Assembly (NCBI RefSeq): GCF_026151205.1
Contig: NC_087073.1
Location: forward strand, 16,449,837 to 16,513,836
Reading direction: 5' to 3'
DNA: 64,000 nucleotides
Source of the DNA: Bolinopsis microptera
Lineage: Eukaryota > Ctenophora > Tentaculata > Lobata > Bolinopsidae
This document shows positions 59,753 through 64,000 of this stretch, piece by piece. The notes below the pieces were generated by a model. That model had not been told where the DNA came from. It ran no database searches and worked only from the letters and a program-made list of their open reading frames with translations. The position numbers were made by a program, and so were the translations under genes. The first letter of the stretch is position 1. Each line of letters starts with the position of its first letter.

Positions 59753-59760
59753 AATTGCAT

Positions 59761-60305
59761 TTCAAGCTTATTTTGGGCAACAATTTTTGATGTAGGTATA
59801 GAAAACCGCGTTTCTTGGTATTTAGTGTATGCTAGTCAAGCTCTAGTCACGAAGCACGAACGGCAGGGCGTACCGTATAGTAGAAATGAAACGAGTATAT
59901 TAAAAAGGATAATTAATTAAATGGAAAAGTAATACAAAGTGAACGTCAACAGATAAAACTTCTAAGTGTTCGCTCCAAACGATTGACGTGACTATAGATC
60001 ACTCGACGTGTCTAATCACAAAAGATAGTGCTCAGTCAGACTGGCTATCGTCAATTCGAATCCCTTAAAATGATTAAGGGGCAACTAAGAAGTGAGCTCT
60101 CCACTTCCGGCTCTTCGGGTATACTCTCAAAACTTCGTCACGCCACACTGCGTGACAGCACAACGCATTTGCTTGTACCACGTGACACGCCGTCTCGCCA
60201 ATGAGCACTCCACTAGCAGTCACGCTGTGGTCGCGAGGACCAACCACAGGCCTGGCTGTAAGTCAGGTGCAAAGTGAGCGGACGGCTCGTTTCAGACAGT
60301 TAGTC
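59761..60305. other. DNA between foldback element and Gypsy LTR
   Basis: No gene was recognised. If the LTR starts earlier (a TGACAG also occurs at 60153), part of this stretch belongs to the LTR. Confidence 0.4.
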
Positions 60306-61062
60306 TGACAGTAGTTCTGCCAGCCAACCGACTTACACTCAAAATGTGTAACTCCCAAATACGAACATATAAAAACATTGGTTATTATATAATACCCGGA
60401 AACACATACTAAATTATACGTCCCGTAAACTTTATACTAAAACTAAGATATCCTAAAAGATATCTCTAAATACCATATTACAACATCTCTACCCAAAAAT
60501 TTTTTTCGAATATTTTAAAACAATAAAATAATCGCCCTTTTCAAAATTTAAATTTCAATGCTTCCACGCATCAAAAGTCCAAAACTTAAAAATAGGTCAA
60601 GTTTCAAAATATAGTACACGGCCCTAACCCTGTGCATTAAATTTAAATCCTCAAAATCCTAAAGTTAAAACTGAAAATACTAAAATTAAAACTAAAATTG
60701 ACTTCCAAAAATCTTTTAAAACTTTCCAATACTTCCTTTTCGCACCAAGTAGCAGAGTCCTTGGTGTTGAGTCTTCATCATTAGATAGAGCTGATCGAAT
60801 CTCTAAATCGTCCTTGACAAGCAAACAAAGAAGTCAAAATAAAATCGAAAGTTTCTACGTTTCCGCCACTAAAGCAGCCCTGAGCGAGTCGTGTTGCGAG
60901 TAAAGATCCTAATATCCCTATCAGTACTGTTCTGAAAGATACACGTGTTATACCTAAGTAAGGTACTAAATCCCTGCTAAGTACTAAATGGAAAGTTCTA
61001 GCTAAGTGCGTAAGATATTACTGTACTGAGACTAGATTCCAAAGTAAGTGTACTCCCTGTCA
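60306..61062 (-). repeat. Candidate 3' LTR of the Gypsy element
   Basis: The segment starts TGACAG and ends CTGTCA, a 6-bp inverted terminal match with TG..CA ends, and is 757 bp long. On the minus strand its start is preceded by a purine-rich tract (complement of 61063-61082, AGAAGACGGGAAGAAG) that fits a polypurine tract overlapping the pol stop. The partner LTR is outside the window, so the left boundary is provisional. Confidence 0.5.
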
Positions 61063-61079
61063 GGGCTTCTTCCCGTCTT

Positions 61080-64000
61080 CTACTGGCTCAAATACCTCAA
61101 GAGATCCTTGACCACACTAACTTTCTCGTACCCCAAACGGTCGGGTTGTCTCCGCTCCTCAGGTCTCCTAGTGTTATATCTACGCTCCTCCCTCGGAGGG
61201 CTCTGTCTTCTTAGATCCACAGGGGAAAGCGATCCTGTTGTGTCAATGTCGTGCCCCACTGTATCATATGACATAGAACTGTTATGACCCATCGTTCCTT
61301 TACCAACAACTGGACTCGATGATCTTCTAGCGGCCGATCTCTCTCTAGCTGGAGTGAAGAATTCTGCAGAATTATCAACTGTTTCTACACTATCGCCTGA
61401 GGGAATGTTATGTGTGAGAGGTGTTACAGTACTAAAACTAGGATTAGTAGAATTCATATCTAGTTGTGCAGGACTATTCACAACCCTAGGAGTAGAACTT
61501 AAACTAGGTTGTTTATAAATGCTAGCTGCACTATCCTTCTCCAGACGAAACTTCTTCGGATGAACCTCTCTTCTCCTTGCTACAACTGGTGCTCTTCTCA
61601 GTTGAAAATCTGTCTCCTCTTCACTATCACTATCGGAATAGACTACATCTCGCCTTGATGAGTCCGTCTTTAACTCGGCTTCATTGCTAACAATTTTAGG
61701 CAATGTAAAGCTAGTCTCTAGTTTCTCAGAAAACTTGTTCCTGACATATCTCTTTAACTTTCCAATGTTAAACACCTTCTTCTCTCCATCAGGCAAATCT
61801 AAACAGTACAAGTGATCGTTTATCTTCTTAGAGATCTTATACGGGCCAACCCAACGAGGACCGAACTTGTGCTTTGGACAATTTATCAAAACAAAAGCTT
61901 CCTCACCTTCCTCAAAGAATGGTCCTTTAACGTGCTTATCGTGATATCTCTGTGCATAGCAAAAATCACGCTCAGCTTGGACCCTCACCTTCCTGGTGAT
62001 AAACTTGAGATTCTTGTACAGCTCGTATGCTTCAACATCAAACTCATTCTCCTTCATAGGCTCTAGCTCGAAATCCTTACGATTCTCAGCTAGCAGGCTT
62101 AAAGGTGTGTTTAACTCACGACCAAATACCAACCTGTTGCTAGAATAACCTGTGTGCCGATTCCGCAACGAGTTAAGTACAAAGACTACTCTAGATAACC
62201 AAAGATCCCAGTCCTGGTATCGTCCTGGTGGTAAGCTGGTTCTCAGGGCAGTATTCAACCGACGGTTCGCTCTTTCAACTCTTCCAGTACTTCGAGAAAC
62301 GTACGGTTGGCCATGAATGTATTTGCAATCTAGGGCTTGAGCTATGGTCTCGAAATAATTAGCTCTAAAACCTGGATGATTATCAGCCATCATGAATCTA
62401 GGCTGGCCAAAACGATCAATCCAAAACCTTCGAATCAATGACACGCTCTCCTTAGCTGTCTGGGTCTTAGTAGGAATAGCTACCACATAATTTGACCAAC
62501 AATCAGTTATAGTCAAAATATATTTGTATCCTCTAGGTGTAGCACCAACCTTCTCAGGAACTATATGATCGAAACAAATTGCTGAGTTAAAAGAGTGGAA
62601 CAATATGTGCTTGAGAGGTGCCTTATTGTATGCCTGAGGCGGCTTACTTGCTGCACACCTGCAACATGCTGCGATCCATAACTTGAAACATTCACCCATT
62701 TTCGGCCAGTAGAAATGTCGTTTACAGACCTCAAGACAATTTTCTACTCCAGCATGTGCAGTCTCCTGGTTATGCACCATGTCCAGGACAGATTCATGCA
62801 AGGATTCGGGGACTATGATCAACTCTCTACTTCCCTCCGGATCCCTCACTTCAGTCCAACGTCTCCTAAGTATCCCGTCCTTGATACTTATAAGATCAAA
62901 CTGTTTCCAATAACTCAACAGTTCCTGAGGCAGTTTACTAGTCTGAATGGCAACAGGTTTCTCACCCTTGGTAACCCAACTGTAGATCTGGTTTAAAATA
63001 TCATCATCCTTCTGAGCCTGTTTAATCTGCTCATGGGTAGGATTAAGAAACTTTACTCCTCTCTCTAGAGAGCTTACATCACTAGTAACCGCTGAAACAT
63101 TTTCCACTACATCAACTGCTCCCGCAACTACTGATGCTTCCTCTGTAGTATCAGCCTGAGTAAGATTACAATTGCAATGTCGGCTATCAACTTCAGGCGT
63201 AATCTGAACAATGTTTACAACACTAGGGTCTTCACTATTCTCATCAAACAAGAACCCCGGAATCATACTGTCCTCAACACTCACCTCATTGCAAGATTCC
63301 TCAATCAGATTACTGCAATCATCATCAACCACAGTCTCGCTGCTAACTGGTACCTGCATCCTCTTAAACAGTATCGGGTGTTTACATCTATAATGTTCAC
63401 GTCTCACCCGGTTTACTCCCTCTAACGCAGCATCAAGACTAAAAGTGGAACTATGACCAATGCTCGCAACATTTTCTCGAGATTTACCATAAACCTGATA
63501 CTTATAACGACTAAGTCCATCACACATCTGGTTACTCTTCCCCGAGATATGCTTCATGGTAAAAGTATAGTTAGCAAGCTCCTGAAGCTTCCTGATAACA
63601 GATGACGACATTTTAGAAAATATTGTCGTAATATTCAAGAGTGGCAGACAATCTGTGATAACCGTGAAGTTTTTAACGCCACGTAAGTAAACCGAGAAAT
63701 GTTTCAGAGTCTGATATAAAGTCTCAAATTCAATTTGAGTTTGCGGCCATATCCGCTTGTGGTCCGGAACTTTACGAGAAAAGTACGCAATTACCCTCCT
63801 CTTACCTTTGATCCACTGAGTCAAAGTACCACCAAATGCGTGTTTAGAACCATCCAAAGTTACCTCATAACTATTTTCCGGATCACTAACCTCCGGAAAT
63901 GCTAGGACAGGACTAGATATCAACATGTCACGTAACTTCTGAAATGCAATCTGGCAATCCTCGGTCCACTCGAATACCTTGTTCTTACGAAGTAACGCAT
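61080..64000 (-). CDS. Ty3/Gypsy retrotransposon Pol, C-terminal part (RNase H and integrase)
   Basis: The minus-strand frame is open to the window edge (about 972 codons visible), so the ATG at 63926 is internal. The visible start, FEWTEDCQIAFQKL, is the RT-RNase H junction. RNase H carries acidic residues in VTLDGS, IEFETLY, ITDCLPL and MCDGLSR. An acidic, unusual linker of about 150 residues follows. The integrase has an HHCC zinc segment (CKRHFYW, CCRC) and a D,D,E core: CFDHI, MMADNHPGF, GRVERANR. A GPY/F-like module (GPRWVGPYKI) and a ~220-residue charged tail end it. In the second Asp motif the usual RG/HG is HP. No frameshift or stop is seen, so this copy may be young. Confidence 0.92.
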   Translation of the reverse strand, partial: ALLRKNKVFEWTEDCQIAFQKLRDMLISSPVLAFPEVSDPENSYEVTLDGSKHAFGGTLTQWIKGKRRVIAYFSRKVPDHKRIWPQTQIEFETLYQTLKHFSVYLRGVKNFTVITDCLPLLNITTIFSKMSSSVIRKLQELANYTFTMKHISGKSNQMCDGLSRYKYQVYGKSRENVASIGHSSTFSLDAALEGVNRVRREHYRCKHPILFKRMQVPVSSETVVDDDCSNLIEESCNEVSVEDSMIPGFLFDENSEDPSVVNIVQITPEVDSRHCNCNLTQADTTEEASVVAGAVDVVENVSAVTSDVSSLERGVKFLNPTHEQIKQAQKDDDILNQIYSWVTKGEKPVAIQTSKLPQELLSYWKQFDLISIKDGILRRRWTEVRDPEGSRELIIVPESLHESVLDMVHNQETAHAGVENCLEVCKRHFYWPKMGECFKLWIAACCRCAASKPPQAYNKAPLKHILFHSFNSAICFDHIVPEKVGATPRGYKYILTITDCWSNYVVAIPTKTQTAKESVSLIRRFWIDRFGQPRFMMADNHPGFRANYFETIAQALDCKYIHGQPYVSRSTGRVERANRRLNTALRTSLPPGRYQDWDLWLSRVVFVLNSLRNRHTGYSSNRLVFGRELNTPLSLLAENRKDFELEPMKENEFDVEAYELYKNLKFITRKVRVQAERDFCYAQRYHDKHVKGPFFEEGEEAFVLINCPKHKFGPRWVGPYKISKKINDHLYCLDLPDGEKKVFNIGKLKRYVRNKFSEKLETSFTLPKIVSNEAELKTDSSRRDVVYSDSDSEEETDFQLRRAPVVARRREVHPKKFRLEKDSAASIYKQPSLSSTPRVVNSPAQLDMNSTNPSFSTVTPLTHNIPSGDSVETVDNSAEFFTPARERSAARRSSSPVVGKGTMGHNSSMSYDTVGHDIDTTGSLSPVDLRRQSPPREERRYNTRRPEERRQPDRLGYEKVSVVKDLLRYLSQ

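Noticed and set aside
60010..60065. tRNA-like TTCGAATCCC box near the Gypsy LTR
   Set aside because: The box A and box B spacing is too short and no cloverleaf forms.

Overview
The window is nuclear DNA from an AT-rich animal genome. Its genes have many short exons with GT..AG introns, interrupted by dense mobile-element sequence. The protein-coding genes are conserved metazoan and ciliary genes. The retroelement relics (a Penelope-like element, LINE fragments, a 'GGMG'-type retroelement tail, a Ty3/Gypsy element) fit an early-branching invertebrate such as a cnidarian, but the taxon is inferred and no sequence here proves it.

Layout. 1-11670 is gene-free and built of repeats: a Penelope-like retroelement with 620-bp inverted arms (2362-4709), a 382-bp tandem repeat (6114-7082), a GC-rich inverted-terminal element (7451-8790) and a LINE reverse-transcriptase relic (9408-9700). 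11671-41071 is a same-strand run of four genes: CFAP251/WDR66, CFAP100/CCDC37, POLR1D (RPAC2/AC19) and TTC21B (IFT139). TTC21B spans almost 21 kb because its intron 8 is 13.8 kb long. That intron contains a complete four-exon voltage-gated potassium channel gene on the opposite strand, a LINE relic and a 12-bp minisatellite. 41072-47692 is another repeat block, with TIR and foldback elements and two opposed fragments of one retroelement family. 47693-57774 is an 18-exon KIF23/MKLP1 (kinesin-6) gene. 58440-59752 is a foldback element with an exact 8-bp target duplication. The right edge holds the 3' LTR and the RNase H-integrase part of a Gypsy element on the minus strand, which continues out of the window.

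How the genes relate. CFAP251 (radial spoke 3 base/CSC), CFAP100 (inner-arm dynein regulator) and IFT139 (IFT-A) all serve the cilium and lie in a row. POLR1D, a shared subunit of RNA polymerases I and III, sits among them, and KIF23 (centralspindlin motor) lies downstream. An AG splice acceptor occurs 3-18 nt upstream of the start codon in four of these five genes. This could reflect short 5'-UTR exons or spliced-leader trans-splicing.

Exon models were made by eye from splice consensus, reading-frame continuity and recalled family sequences. No alignment or search was run. TTC21B needs one frameshift correction in exon 5.
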